A program made the position numbers and the translations under genes. Shown here piece by piece: positions 55,501 through 64,000 of a stretch of 64,000 nt of DNA. The DNA comes from Tetraselmis striata (taxonomy: Eukaryota; Chlorophyta; Chlorodendrophyceae; Chlorodendrales; Chlorodendraceae). The DNA lies in assembly GCA_006384855.1 (NCBI GenBank), contig VCJN01000195.1, positions 124,001 through 188,000 on the forward strand, read 5' to 3'. A model generated the notes under the pieces. The model did no database searches and had not been told where the DNA came from. It saw only the letters and a program-made list of their open reading frames with translations. How positions within the stretch are numbered: position 1 is the first letter of the stretch; every line of letters starts with the position of its first letter.

Positions 55501-57723
55501 CTTGTCGGCAACCAAGACTTCCTTCAAACACGCGTCCGCTCGTTTTTTGGGTCCCAAGACCTTTGCGACCGCGTCGCTGACCTAGGGGACAGGCTGGTCG
55601 CTGCACGTCTTGCCGGTTCCCTTGGTGAGGAAAAGGCGTGGACCTTCATTGGAGGCGGCAGGAAGCAGCTGCATCTCGACATGAGTGGTGACACCAGCCC
55701 CCTTTCCCATTCCTTATTTACGTCCTTGTTCACCAACGACCTCTAACACCCCTCGACCCGCAGGCTTTGATGACCTGAGACTGCGGGGGAGGGGCGGGGA
55801 CGACAGCACGGTGAACATGCGAGCCTTCCTGGCCTCCGATGAACACCGGCTTGTGTACAACGAGTTGCGGGGGATTTGCAACGAGTATGTCCAAGAAGCT
55901 CACCGGCAGCTACGAATCTCGTCCCCTGGTTACATTGCCCGGCACAAGGCCCTCATCATGGCAGACCCGGACTGCGGCTCGGGTCCTGCCCATGTAGATG
56001 GCGTGGCGGGGGGGCTCCTCCTCATCATCTTTCTCAATTGCTGTGCGCCACTGACTGCCGTCCGGAGGGGGAGAGATGTGACTATCGTCGACGCCTTGAA
56101 GTGGGCTGCACCTGGAATCGTGAGCCTCCCCCCCTTCCCCAACACCCCTTTTCGCCTTCCACAGTGCCATTGTGTTTTAGACACCAGTAGGGTGGAATCT
56201 CACCCTCGCGTGTGACTCTCACTACATCTTCGCTCAGTGGGAAGTGGCTGCAGCCTCGTCGCTTGGCGTCGTGCCGTGGCTGGAGCAGAATCGGCCGGAG
56301 GTCCTTGCTGAGCTCCGGAAGGTTCGGAATCTCTGCACTGGGCGCCTCGCTCAGAGCAAATCTCTCGTTCCCCTCGGCGTCGTGGACGACCGGTACCGCA
56401 TGGACGTCTGCGCTGGAAACGAGGACGCTGCGACATACTCGCGCCCTGGTCTTGCTTTTATCGTGCCTGCACAAGATGTCCACGCCAGCCCACCCAAGGG
56501 AGGCGTCAACCCTGCGTTCGCAACAAGATGCCCGAGATGCAAGGAAGTTGCGGGTGTCAGCCCTTGCTTCCGCATCTTCCTGAGCTTGCACCCCAACACA
56601 GGCGCCATGATGCCAGGACCGGAGTGGCAAATTCTGTCCTACCACGTCCCCGGCATGGCTGCCTTCCTGCCTGAAGTCGACCACAAGGACGAGGCCTACC
56701 GTCGCATGCACGAGACAGCGAGAACCATGGCGGCGGCGAAAGAGATGCGGCACTGGAGCCCGGAGGCCCACATTGGGGACGACGACTACATCCTGGAGGA
56801 CGTCAAAGCAGCGGTGGGTGAGGCCACCGCAGGCAAGACTGACGAGCAAGAGATGCGGAGGGTGGAGAGAATTAACCGAGAGGGATGGGATTACCCGCAT
56901 CTCCGCAGTGGGGGCAGGTGAACGCCCGCATCTCTCGCGTACAAACCCGTCTACTATCGCTCCGACCTCTTGTAACCACGAGTCGCTTTCCGTACCCGAC
57001 TTCCCTGCGTGGTGGAACCGTTGAAACAGGCTGTTGCGCCGGATTTTACCGGAGATTGGTGATACGCTGTCAACGTACGCAGCTCGCTTGACTGCGGGGA
57101 TGCCTGGCGCGTGGTCGGAGCACACGCTGAAACGCGGGCACGCTCTTTACCGCAAGATGTTGGGCAATAACCCACCGTGCATCTACACATCTCCGTGGGA
57201 GTATCACTGCTTGACGGCCTGCGTTAAGACTTGGCGACAGGTCTGCGTGTGGGATCCCTGCAGCGGCTTCGCCGGCACGGCACACGCTCTGTTCGGGAGG
57301 GCCAGGAGGGTTATATTGAGCGACATCAACCCGTCTCGCGTGTCCCACTTCGTCGCCGACGCTTTGTCGCCGGAAACACACGACAAGGCCACTGCCCTGT
57401 GCAACGAGCCCTTTGTCGTCGTGACGTCGCCTTGGTTCAGTCACTTGGACTTTCTCCTACCGTTGCTGGCGGCCTCCAATGCGGATATCAGCTGCGTGCA
57501 GATTCCGAGCACCTACTTGACGCAAGGCCCCCTCCCGCGAATGGACTACCTCGACAGTCTGTTGACAGCGGGTCGTGTACTTATCATCGCGTCGAAGCAC
57601 CCAAGAAACCCCGACACCAACAAACGCGCCTTGTGGTTGGTCGTCGGAAGAGATTCGGCGACTTTAACGGCGCATCTCTCGGAGCACCTCGCCAAGCAAC
57701 GTGGGTTCGTGTATGGTCCGTGA
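52592..57723 (+). CDS. transposon-borne fusion: Ulp1-like protease, probable 2OG-Fe(II) dioxygenase, DNA methyltransferase-like
   Basis: Exons 52592-53236, 53347-55687, 55764-56119, 56238-56917 and 57030-57723 are all GT-AG with matching phases, giving 1,571 residues. Residues 1-215 are Pro-, Ser- and Glu-rich and disordered. The C48/Ulp1-like cysteine protease has His357 (GHFAFAVW), Asp378 (FIYDS), Gln428 and Cys434 (QQRDASTCWARC). A long basic, Pro/Ser-rich linker covers about 700-960. Residues 997-1,230 look like a 2-oxoglutarate/Fe(II) double-stranded beta helix: GPAHVDG (His1072, Asp1074) followed by LLLIIFLN, then QDVHASPP (His1196) and CFRIFLSLHP (Arg1226); the first-to-second His spacing is long. 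Residues 1,400-1,560 are a SAM-dependent methyltransferase-like domain: motif I VWDPCSGFAG, acidic ILSDIN and motif IV VVVTSPWF, close to the SPPW of N6-adenine/N4-cytosine enzymes but with one Pro. The protease call is fairly sure, the methyltransferase likely, the dioxygenase tentative. Confidence 0.75.
53311..53346 (+). other. poly-C polypyrimidine tract and acceptor of intron 1
   Basis: A run of about 20 C, then TTTCCCTACATAG, directly before exon 2 of the fusion gene. The phase on both sides fits only this acceptor. Confidence 0.75.
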
Positions 57724-57840
57724 CAGGGGAATCAACATTAGTCATAATCGACGATCATTAGAAACTGTTTTCGACAGCAGATTAGAGTTTAATCGTCTCT
57801 CGTCCGTCGATTTCACAAACCGCATTTCCTTTATTATTGC
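57724..57840. other. 3' flank of the fusion gene
   Basis: AT-rich stretch between the stop codon and the minisatellite, likely 3' untranslated sequence. I cannot place a polyadenylation site. Confidence 0.4.
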
Positions 57841-58264
57841 GCCCGGGGCAGCGGGGCGCCAACGAGCCGCGGCCCGGGGCAGCGGGGCGCCAACGAGCCG
57901 CGGCCCGGGGCAGCGGGGCGCCAACGAGCCGCGGCCCGGGGCAGCGGGGCGCCAACGAGCCGCGGCCCGGGGCAGCGGGGCGCCAACGAGCCGCGGCCCG
58001 GGGCAGCGGGGCGCCAACGCGGCGCGGCCCGGGGCAGCGGGGCGCCAACGCGGCGCGGCCCGGGGCAGCGGGGCGCCAACGCGGCGCGGCCCGGGGCAGC
58101 GGGGCGCCAACGCGGCGCGGCCCGGGGCAGCGGGGCGCCAACGCGGCGCGGCCCGGGGCAGCGGGGCGCCAACGCGGCGCGGCCCGGGGCAGCGGGGCGC
58201 CAACGCGGCGCGGCCCGGGGCAGCGGGGCGCCAACGCGCCGCGGCCCGGGGCAGCGGGGCGCAT
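57841..58264. repeat. 31-bp GC-rich minisatellite, 13 units plus a partial one
   Basis: Unit GCCCGGGGCAGCGGGGCGCC followed by AACGAGCCGCG. Units 1-5 end GAGCCGCG, units 6-12 end GCGGCGCG, unit 13 ends GCGCCGCG and unit 14 is cut off. The ordered variants show block amplification. It lies between the two convergent transposon genes. Open frames on both strands come from the lack of stops in the unit and are not genes. Confidence 0.97.
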
Positions 58265-58329
58265 CATATTGTTCGCCAAAATCAGTATGTACCTGCAGAT
58301 CATCTGACTTTTGTTGTGTTGTCTGGGTA

Positions 58330-58563
58330 CTAATAGTCTTCTTTCATAGTGGCTATAAAGAATGATGCTGCCTCTGCAATTTCAACTGGTCCAGCAGAGG
58401 TATGTAGCAGCTTAGCCATCTGGTTTGCAGAGAAGATGCTCACCACTGCTGGTATGGGTTCGATCTCACAGCCAAACAGTGTTGCATCTGGCTGTCTCTC
58501 GTGCATGGTTCCATCAGCCCAGTAGTGCATATCCGGATAATTCTTTGACCTATGAATACGCAT
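58330..58563 (-). CDS. small ORF of unknown function inside the MULE
   Basis: A 77-codon ATG-started frame (MRIHRSKNYPDMHYWADG...) with ordinary composition, ending FFIATMKEDY. It lies downstream of the transposase stop on the same strand. It could be a separate small gene, an alternative last exon of the transposase or chance. No family recognised. Confidence 0.3.
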   Translation of the reverse strand: MRIHRSKNYPDMHYWADGTMHERQPDATLFGCEIEPIPAVVSIFSANQMAKLLHTSAGPVEIAEAASFFIATMKEDY

Positions 58564-58774
58564 AATATGACATCGCAGTTACTGGAGACACTGGGGAGGC
58601 AAACAGAAAATAGCCTCTGTGGTATAACCATCTTCAAAGTGATGCGTTATTGTCACATAGTGTCAAGAGAGTTTATACGTTGTACCGTCTGCGAATTCTC
58701 CTCGCAGAAGTGAGACTCGTACGTCGGATCGCGGAGTGCCATTACAAATTACGCCTTTTACATAAGCCATACTG

Positions 58775-61336
58775 CTACGATCTGCGGGCAGTTTTCCTTA
58801 ATTTACGCCTCGCCCTGCGTCCACTGCCGCCCGCGGCAGGGGAGGCGGAAGGAGATGGACCCCCCGTACCCGTTGCCGCCCGGAGATTCCCGCGCTGCGG
58901 CACCGCGTTTCCGCGACGGCGCTGCGACGCGTTCCCGCCGTCTTGGGGCTGCCGCACTAGAGCCCCAGTAGGACCGCGAGGCCGATGCCTGCCTGGACGG
59001 TCGCTCATGTCGCCTGCCAGCCTCTCGAGTCGCATCTTCTCCGTAGGGTCTCGTAGGGCACCCCACAGAAGCTGGTGGGAGCAGATGCCGTACAGCCAAA
59101 AGCGCTCGCAGTCGCATCTTGGCTGGCCGTTTTGAAGGGTCACTCGATTAAGGAAGAGGAAGTCCCGCTCAATCGCCTGAATCGTCCAACGCGGCCTGCT
59201 TCCCACATTTCCGGCCAAGCTGTTGCGGTACTTCAGCACCGCTGCTCTAGTGACGCTACGAGTGCCAATCTTGAAGGGGTCGCCCACGACATACAACGCC
59301 TCGTCGACCTCCATATGGCTTCCCTCTGCCTGCAGATAGTCAACCGCGAAGTGGACGTCCGTCGAGAGCTCCATGCGGAAGGCAGGGTTGATAGACTTGG
59401 TGCCGCGCTTGTACGTCTCGTCCTCCAGCCACTTTGGGAAGTGCTTCTCCATTAGGGAGTCGGTGGGGTTGCGCAATCCCTTGGGAAAGGCGTTCTTGGC
59501 AGCATTGTGCCACCCTTCCATGCTGTTATTCCTGGCGGGAACTCCCACGAAGGTGGAGGCGCTCGACCACCAGTCCAGGTTGGCGCCCAAATAATTGTCC
59601 TCGAACCACCGGGCGACTGGCCCGGGAGCTGACCTGGCCATCACTTGCAACAACTTGGTCCCGACTGCCTGTGCCTGTTCCTCGGAGCGGCAAGAGTGAA
59701 TCACCTTCACACACAATTCGCACACCTTCCACTCGTGCTCCCCTCGGCATACCTGGACACGTCGACCGTTGACGCTCGTCGTGCCCTTCTTGAACTGGAA
59801 CTTGTGAAGGACATGTATCCAACACCCTATGGTCTGCAAGAGATGCACAGCGTGACCGCCTCAGCGGGGGAGATTCGTACCTATTGTCACGAGATTCCAC
59901 CGAGATGCGTCAAACGGGGGGAGGGGCGGGAGGCGGGGGGGGAGGGGGGGGGGGCGCACCCTCGCAGTAGGGAAAACGTTTCTTTTGGCGACGCGAATTC
60001 CGCCCCCTTTGTCGCTCAAGAGCCCGCGCACATTGGGCGAACTGCCATACAACATCTTGTGCGTGTCCATCGTCGCCTGGAACAAGAGGGTCATCGCTGC
60101 CCCATCCTCCTCTTGCGCGAAGCAGAACGAGATTGGGCGGAAGCTGTGAACGAGGGCGTACTTCTCCATGTCATACTCGATCGAGTGGGTGCCCAGGGTC
60201 AACAGGACCCACTTACCGTAGTGAATCTTGTGCGTGCCGTCCGTGGCGAGGCAGAGTGGGAGACTTCCCGTTTCGGCGAGGCGCAAGGTCCTGAAAAGGC
60301 CCATCGTTGTGAACACCACTCCTTTAGCCTCCTCGCTGAACCGTAGGACAACCAACTTGTCGTCTTCCAACGGCGCGTCGCTGTCACCGGAGTTCGGAGG
60401 TGGCATCTCGTTGCGACGAGCCCAATCTCTGAGATCGGCAATAGACTCGTAAGCCCGGGGCCCCTTCTCTGCGCGGGTGAGGCTCTTTTTCCAGGCTTTA
60501 AACGCCACTCGCCACGCCCTCGCGTCCGCAATCTTCCTGTCTTCTTTGTTAAGTTTCTCCACAAGTCGCATTGGCGCGTCGTCGATGTGCTCCTTCATCT
60601 GGGCTTTAACTCGCTGGGGAATGCGAACTTTGCCGTCCACGACGACGTCAACCTCCTGCTGCGAGTGGAGGCGGTGGTCGCGCTGCATTTGCCAACGCTT
60701 GCTCGCCGAATCATGACAGATGCGGAGATGCGCGGGGCAATTAACGTGGGAGGCGCAGTTATACACCTGCCGATAGCCACGCCTTGTTAGTGAATACAAT
60801 CGTGGAACATGCGAAGATGCTGGTACAATATGCCTATGCTTCAGACAACACGACTGAGGAGCGCTCACATACGCGCCCTTGCTGGTGTATTGGTGCCTCC
60901 ATTCGTCCATCATCCAGGTCAACTCCTTCACTGCGGCTTGCCTTGTGAGAAAGGTTGCATCGCCAACCTTCCTCCAATCGAATCTCACACGCTTTTCCGC
61001 CCCTTGACAAGAAGCGCTCCCCCGCCCGCGGGAGCTTGGCGAGGGTGTTGGGCGCTTGCTTTGCTGGCTTTGCGGGCCGGTACCGGCCCGTTCCGGACCC
61101 GTACCGCATGGAGGCGCGGTGTAGAACGGTCCACCTACCTCCGAAGGCAGACACGGAGAAGGGGCGAGCCCATGTAGCAACTGTCCAGCAACGGCATTCA
61201 CACCCTCTTTGAAAAGCTTGTCTCTGTGATCCGGTTGAAGGGGCAAACTGTCTAGGAAGGAGATGTAAGGCTGAATTTGCTCTTGGGCCTGGCGAAAGGC
61301 TTCGCTGGCTTGCGGGGCAGAAGAACGGTCGGCCAT
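58775..61336 (-). CDS. MULE transposase with SWIM zinc finger
   Basis: Exons 61336-59960 and 59833-58775 (intron 126 bp, donor GTGCGC, acceptor TCTTGCAG, phase 0) encode 811 residues. The N-terminal zinc-binding-like part contains YNCASHVNCPAHLRI followed by DHRLHS, as in many MULE proteins. The DDE catalytic residues are Asp366 (LATDGTHK), Asp442 (GLLSDKG) and Glu565 (NNSMEGWHN). The SWIM finger is CDCERFWLYGICSH. Asp442 is followed by NVFPTAR-TIGCWIHV across the intron, the expected order for this family. The C-terminus is basic and Ser-rich. It cuts and joins the TIRs of the surrounding element. It starts MADRSS, and the fusion protein on the other strand starts MADRPR, which may be coincidence or shared 5' DNA. 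Confidence 0.9.
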
Positions 61337-61605
61337 GACGGCAACAGAAGTACGTTAAAGAGAGTGGAGTGCAACACAGTGGTGTGGACTCGAGAGTGGG
61401 GCGAGGAGTGAAATCTCCAACGGGGTGAGTCACCACGGGGCGCAAAAGAGCGCCGCCACCTAGGTTGAGGCGGGTAGTACTTTACGCTGAACAGGGCGCG
61501 AAGGGTACACGGCGAATTGTCATTGTTAGTACTCTCGTATAGTCATAAATTGCACCTGAAATGTACCCAAAAAGTGGGTACATATACGAGTCTAAGTGAT
61601 CACGT
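61337..61605. other. 5' flank of the transposase gene
   Basis: Likely promoter region between the transposase start and the right TIR. No definite TATA box on the minus strand; contains the short hairpin at 61,561-61,583. Confidence 0.4.
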
Positions 61606-61666
61606 GGGGGGTACATTTTCGAGTCCGTAAATGTGCCCATTTTGACTCGATATTGCCCCCTGTACC
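61606..61666 (-). repeat. right terminal inverted repeat of the MULE
   Basis: Inverse of the left TIR. The outermost bases (TACAGGGGGCAATATCGAG when inverted) differ slightly from the left end. Confidence 0.92.
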
Positions 61667-61678
61667 CGCCCGACTTGG
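61667..61678 (+). repeat. 12-bp target duplication, right
   Basis: CGCCCGACTTGG, pairing with 52,211-52,222. On the minus strand it encodes the PSRA residues that appear on both sides of the insertion. Confidence 0.85.
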
Positions 61679-62480
61679 CTGATCTACTAAATAGTTTATA
61701 CATGTATTCAAGTCGGGTGCTTTGAGAAACGCCCGAGCCCGTGCCGCAGCGGCGGTAGCCTCTATATAGGCGCAATATCCAATTCCCGTATCATCGGTAG
61801 CAAGTGGCAACCGTAGGGGATGCACTACGGTTGCCACTGCAGGGGAAACTGTAGGGTTGCCACTGTAGGTGGCAACTGTACGGGATGCAGTGGCAACCGT
61901 AGGGGAGTTTTTACCCACCCCAATAAGGAACCACGCAAGCACTGATTGCTGAGTAAGGTTTATTGTAATTTATTTGCGCCGATAGTTCTATCCATACCCC
62001 ATACTTCACACCCGCAAGTTAGAACTGGTAGTACACAGGTTTTAAAGACAGACACACGCACAATAATATAGGAATAATGTCCCGTCCACCGACTAATACC
62101 GAATCGAGCGCCGCGATGGCCTGATTATTAACTCGGTTGTCTACTATGTGCCGCATACCTAGATCCGAGTTAATGACCGTACCCAAATACGTATATTCGT
62201 TTTGTCGCTACACCCTTACAATCCTTATCCGTTCTCCCCCAAGCTGCAATCGGGCAGCTTGTTCGCGTAACCCGGTCTCGTCGGAATGTCGGCCAAATGC
62301 CACCACCCCACACTTAAGTACCCCAAACCCCATAAAATGGTCCTCCGCCCATTGCGAGAAGTGGGCGAACATGGCATGCAGGTTATCGAACGAGCATGGG
62401 ATACCAACAGCGTCGTCCGCGTATAGTCGCTAACTGACCCGGCACCCGTAGAGGTTGCCTTGCCGCTAATGTGTCGGTGC
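61667..62480 (-). pseudogene. non-LTR retrotransposon, RT palm and start of RNase H
   Basis: On the minus strand YADDAVGIPCSF (about 62,418) is the reverse-transcriptase catalytic motif, followed by FSQWAEDHFMGFGVLKCG, the usual palm continuation, and EYTYLGTVINSDL. Further on DDTGIGYCAYIEA and LKAPDLNTCINYLVDQPSRA suit RNase H. The frame then meets the 12-bp repeat and continues in the same frame at 52,222. Stops occur just before YADD and after RIVRV, so the element is dead. Confidence 0.75.
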
Positions 62481-62873
62481 ACCCTGGTACACCCTGGCTG
62501 TAATACCCCATTTAATGTATCGTGATTTAGTGATTTCCTGATATCGCCTTCTACTGCTAGCTCTTGTAATTATTTAATGTATCGTTAAATAAATATGTTA
62601 CCGTAAGAGGCATATCATACGGACATCGCGTCATCAGATAATCCTTGTCATCATCTACCGTTCGCGCACCGCGGGCTGCCACGTCGACAACGCTAACGCA
62701 TGACAAGAGATGTGATTCATACGGACAAACATCAAGATTCGTTGGTCTGTCATCAGATATCGCAAGAAATCGGCCGCCGCTTCTAGTTCCGCCGCCGCCA
62801 TCGAGCCCGCAAACACCATCTTTTCCCTCGTGTCTCTCGCCCCGTCCCTCCCGCCCATCCACATTGGACAGTC
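62481..62873. other. upstream region of the Harbinger gene
   Basis: Contains paired short repeats TCATACGGACA (about 62,616 and 62,717) and GTCATCAGATA (about 62,630 and 62,750), perhaps subterminal repeats of the transposon. Its outer end was not identified. Confidence 0.4.
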
Positions 62874-64000
62874 ATGGAGCGTCCCAGCTTTGCCGTAGAC
62901 GAAGTTGGAGGGCTTGCACTTACCTACGGCAACCCGCAGTCGGAGGGCAACGCGTTTCCTCGGATGCTGGCCGTTGCCGGGGCCGCACTGGACATAGACA
63001 TGGACACACCGCATACAGACGAAACGTACACCGATGAGGACGAGGACAACGGGGCCACGCCCCATGGCAACGCGGGCGCACGCCATCCGAACCGGGCAGG
63101 CAACGAGAAGCGCGACAGGGATCAGGCACTGCGCCGGCTGTTGCAGTACTCGGACGGCGTGTTTCGGCGCCGTTTCAAGCTCATCAGGAAGCGGTTCTGG
63201 AGCTTGCTTGACGTGTTGCGACCGGACCTGGAGCAGGACGACCTCGGCCAGCGTAAGGCCCGGAACTCCTCGGGCTCCCCAGTGCCGCCGGAGTGCAAAC
63301 TGGCCGTGACGCTGAGGTGGCTGGCGGGCAGCAACTTCGCCGACGCCGAGGCCCTTTACGGTGTCGGTACAACAACTGTGTACTCCACCTGCATTTGGCC
63401 GGTAGTGGAGGCCATCAACAACCGCTGCAAAACTCCTTTCCGACCCTTTAACCAAGCAAGAAGACTTACAGCGTCTTGCTGACGAAATGACCCAGCGCAG
63501 CGGGAACAGTCTCCCTGGGTGCATAGGGGCGTTGGACGGGATGGCAGTGCACATTGGGCAGCCCAACGCCAAGAAGGTAAAGAATGTGAAGCACTACCGG
63601 AATAGGAAAAAATTCTTTAGCATCAACTTGCAGGCAGTAGCTGACGCTCACCGCAGGATTATCTACTATGACCTTTCTACTGCTGGCAGCACGCACGACA
63701 GCTTGGCCTGGAAGATGTCCCCTCTGGATCGGGCATTGGATGGCAAGGGCTTACCCGATGGGTTTTGGATTGCTGGGGATGATGCATATGTCTGCTCCGA
63801 CTACCTCATCACTCCTCACTCTACAAGCGCAATCAGGAGGGCAGGCAAGGACGGCGTCTACCTGGACAACTTCAACTTCTACCAGAGCCGGATCCGCATC
63901 AACATCGAGTGCGCTTTTGGACTCCTGGTGGCGAAGTTTGGCATCCTGCGCCGGGCTATGACCGGCACAATGGAGCACAACACTGCTGTGGTGAATGCAT
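62874..64000 (+). pseudogene. PIF/Harbinger DDE transposase, frameshifted and cut by the window end
   Basis: ATG at 62,874 (MERPSFAVDEVGG). An acidic N-terminus is followed by FRRRFKLIRKRFWSLLDVL and LRWLAGSNFADAEALYGVG, the helix-turn-helix region usual before the DDE_4 catalytic domain. At about 63,430-63,460 the frame must shift by one base, from AINNRCKTPF to QEDLQRLADEM; an intron does not fit. The catalytic residues are Asp in GALDGM (63,535), Asp in AGDDAY (about 63,780) and Glu in INIECAFGLL (63,907). The reading frame is still open at 64,000. A sequencing indel could also explain the shift. Confidence 0.85.

Larger units (their letters stand above)
52223..61666. mobile_element. 9.4-kb Mutator-like DNA transposon with protease-dioxygenase-methyltransferase cargo
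   Basis: Terminal inverted repeats: 52,223-52,281 (AAAAAGGGCAAATATCGAGT onward) and 61,606-61,666 inverted, identical over about 50 bases. They are flanked by a 12-bp direct repeat, where MULEs usually make 8-11 bp duplications. Inside are two convergent genes, the 1,571-residue fusion gene (plus) and the transposase gene (minus), with a 31-bp minisatellite between them. Neither gene has an internal stop or phase conflict by my reading, so the element may be young or still active. It sits in the RNase H region of a decayed retrotransposon. Confidence 0.88.

Noticed and set aside
57841..58264. CRISPR-like array
   Set aside because: The units are directly contiguous with no unique spacers, and the genome is eukaryotic. 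It is a minisatellite.
57834..58307. Long open frames on both strands over the GC-rich array
   Set aside because: They arise because the 31-bp unit contains no stop codon in several frames; the translated products are pure tandem repeats.

Overview
The window is nuclear DNA of a GC-rich eukaryote, probably a green (chlorophyte) alga. Coding sequence is split by short spliceosomal introns, and several donors are GTGCGC or GTGAGC, a style known from chlorophyte algae. The families present (an REJ-type receptor, a sulfotransferase, a MULE, a Harbinger transposase, a tyrosine-recombinase element and a SINE) are eukaryotic. The algal assignment is inference; nothing here fixes the species.

Layout. 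(1) 1-15.1 kb, minus strand: one very large cell-surface receptor gene. It has 12 exons whose phases all fit together, about 3,400 residues, N-terminal Cys-rich tandem units, an REJ-type region and one C-terminal membrane helix. (2) 15.1-19.3 kb: gene-free, with hairpin repeats, a SINE fragment and an (AG)n tract. (3) 19.3-23.0 kb, minus strand: a broken gene with the architecture of bacterial TIR-transmembrane-WD40 proteins. (4) 23-32 kb: no confident gene. It holds a 943-bp inverted-repeat element with TTA target duplications, an AT-rich island with a second inverted-repeat element, and three tandem copies of a tiny ORF. (5) 32.1-50.4 kb: a segmental duplication, two copies of one sulfotransferase gene with its upstream region. 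Each copy was later invaded at a different place by a related split-direct-repeat tyrosine-recombinase (YR) element, so each copy preserves the other's empty site. The spacer between them (38-44.4 kb) holds decayed, repeated, gag-like coding DNA. (6) 50.4-62.5 kb: a tRNA-derived SINE, then a decayed minus-strand non-LTR retrotransposon whose RNase H region is interrupted by a complete 9.4-kb Mutator-like DNA transposon. (7) 62.5-64 kb: a PIF/Harbinger transposase gene with one frameshift, running off the window.

The most striking object is the 9.4-kb transposon at 52,223-61,666. It has matching terminal inverted repeats and a 12-bp target duplication. It carries two convergent genes: a MULE transposase (811 aa, DDE plus SWIM zinc finger) and a 1,571-residue protein spliced from five exons. 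The second protein joins a C48/Ulp1-like cysteine protease, a probable 2-oxoglutarate/Fe(II) dioxygenase fold and a DNA-methyltransferase-like domain. I read it as a transposon carrying its own protein-processing and DNA-modification functions in one polypeptide; that role is inference. All exon-intron structures were worked out by eye from splice signals and phase agreement, not from transcripts.
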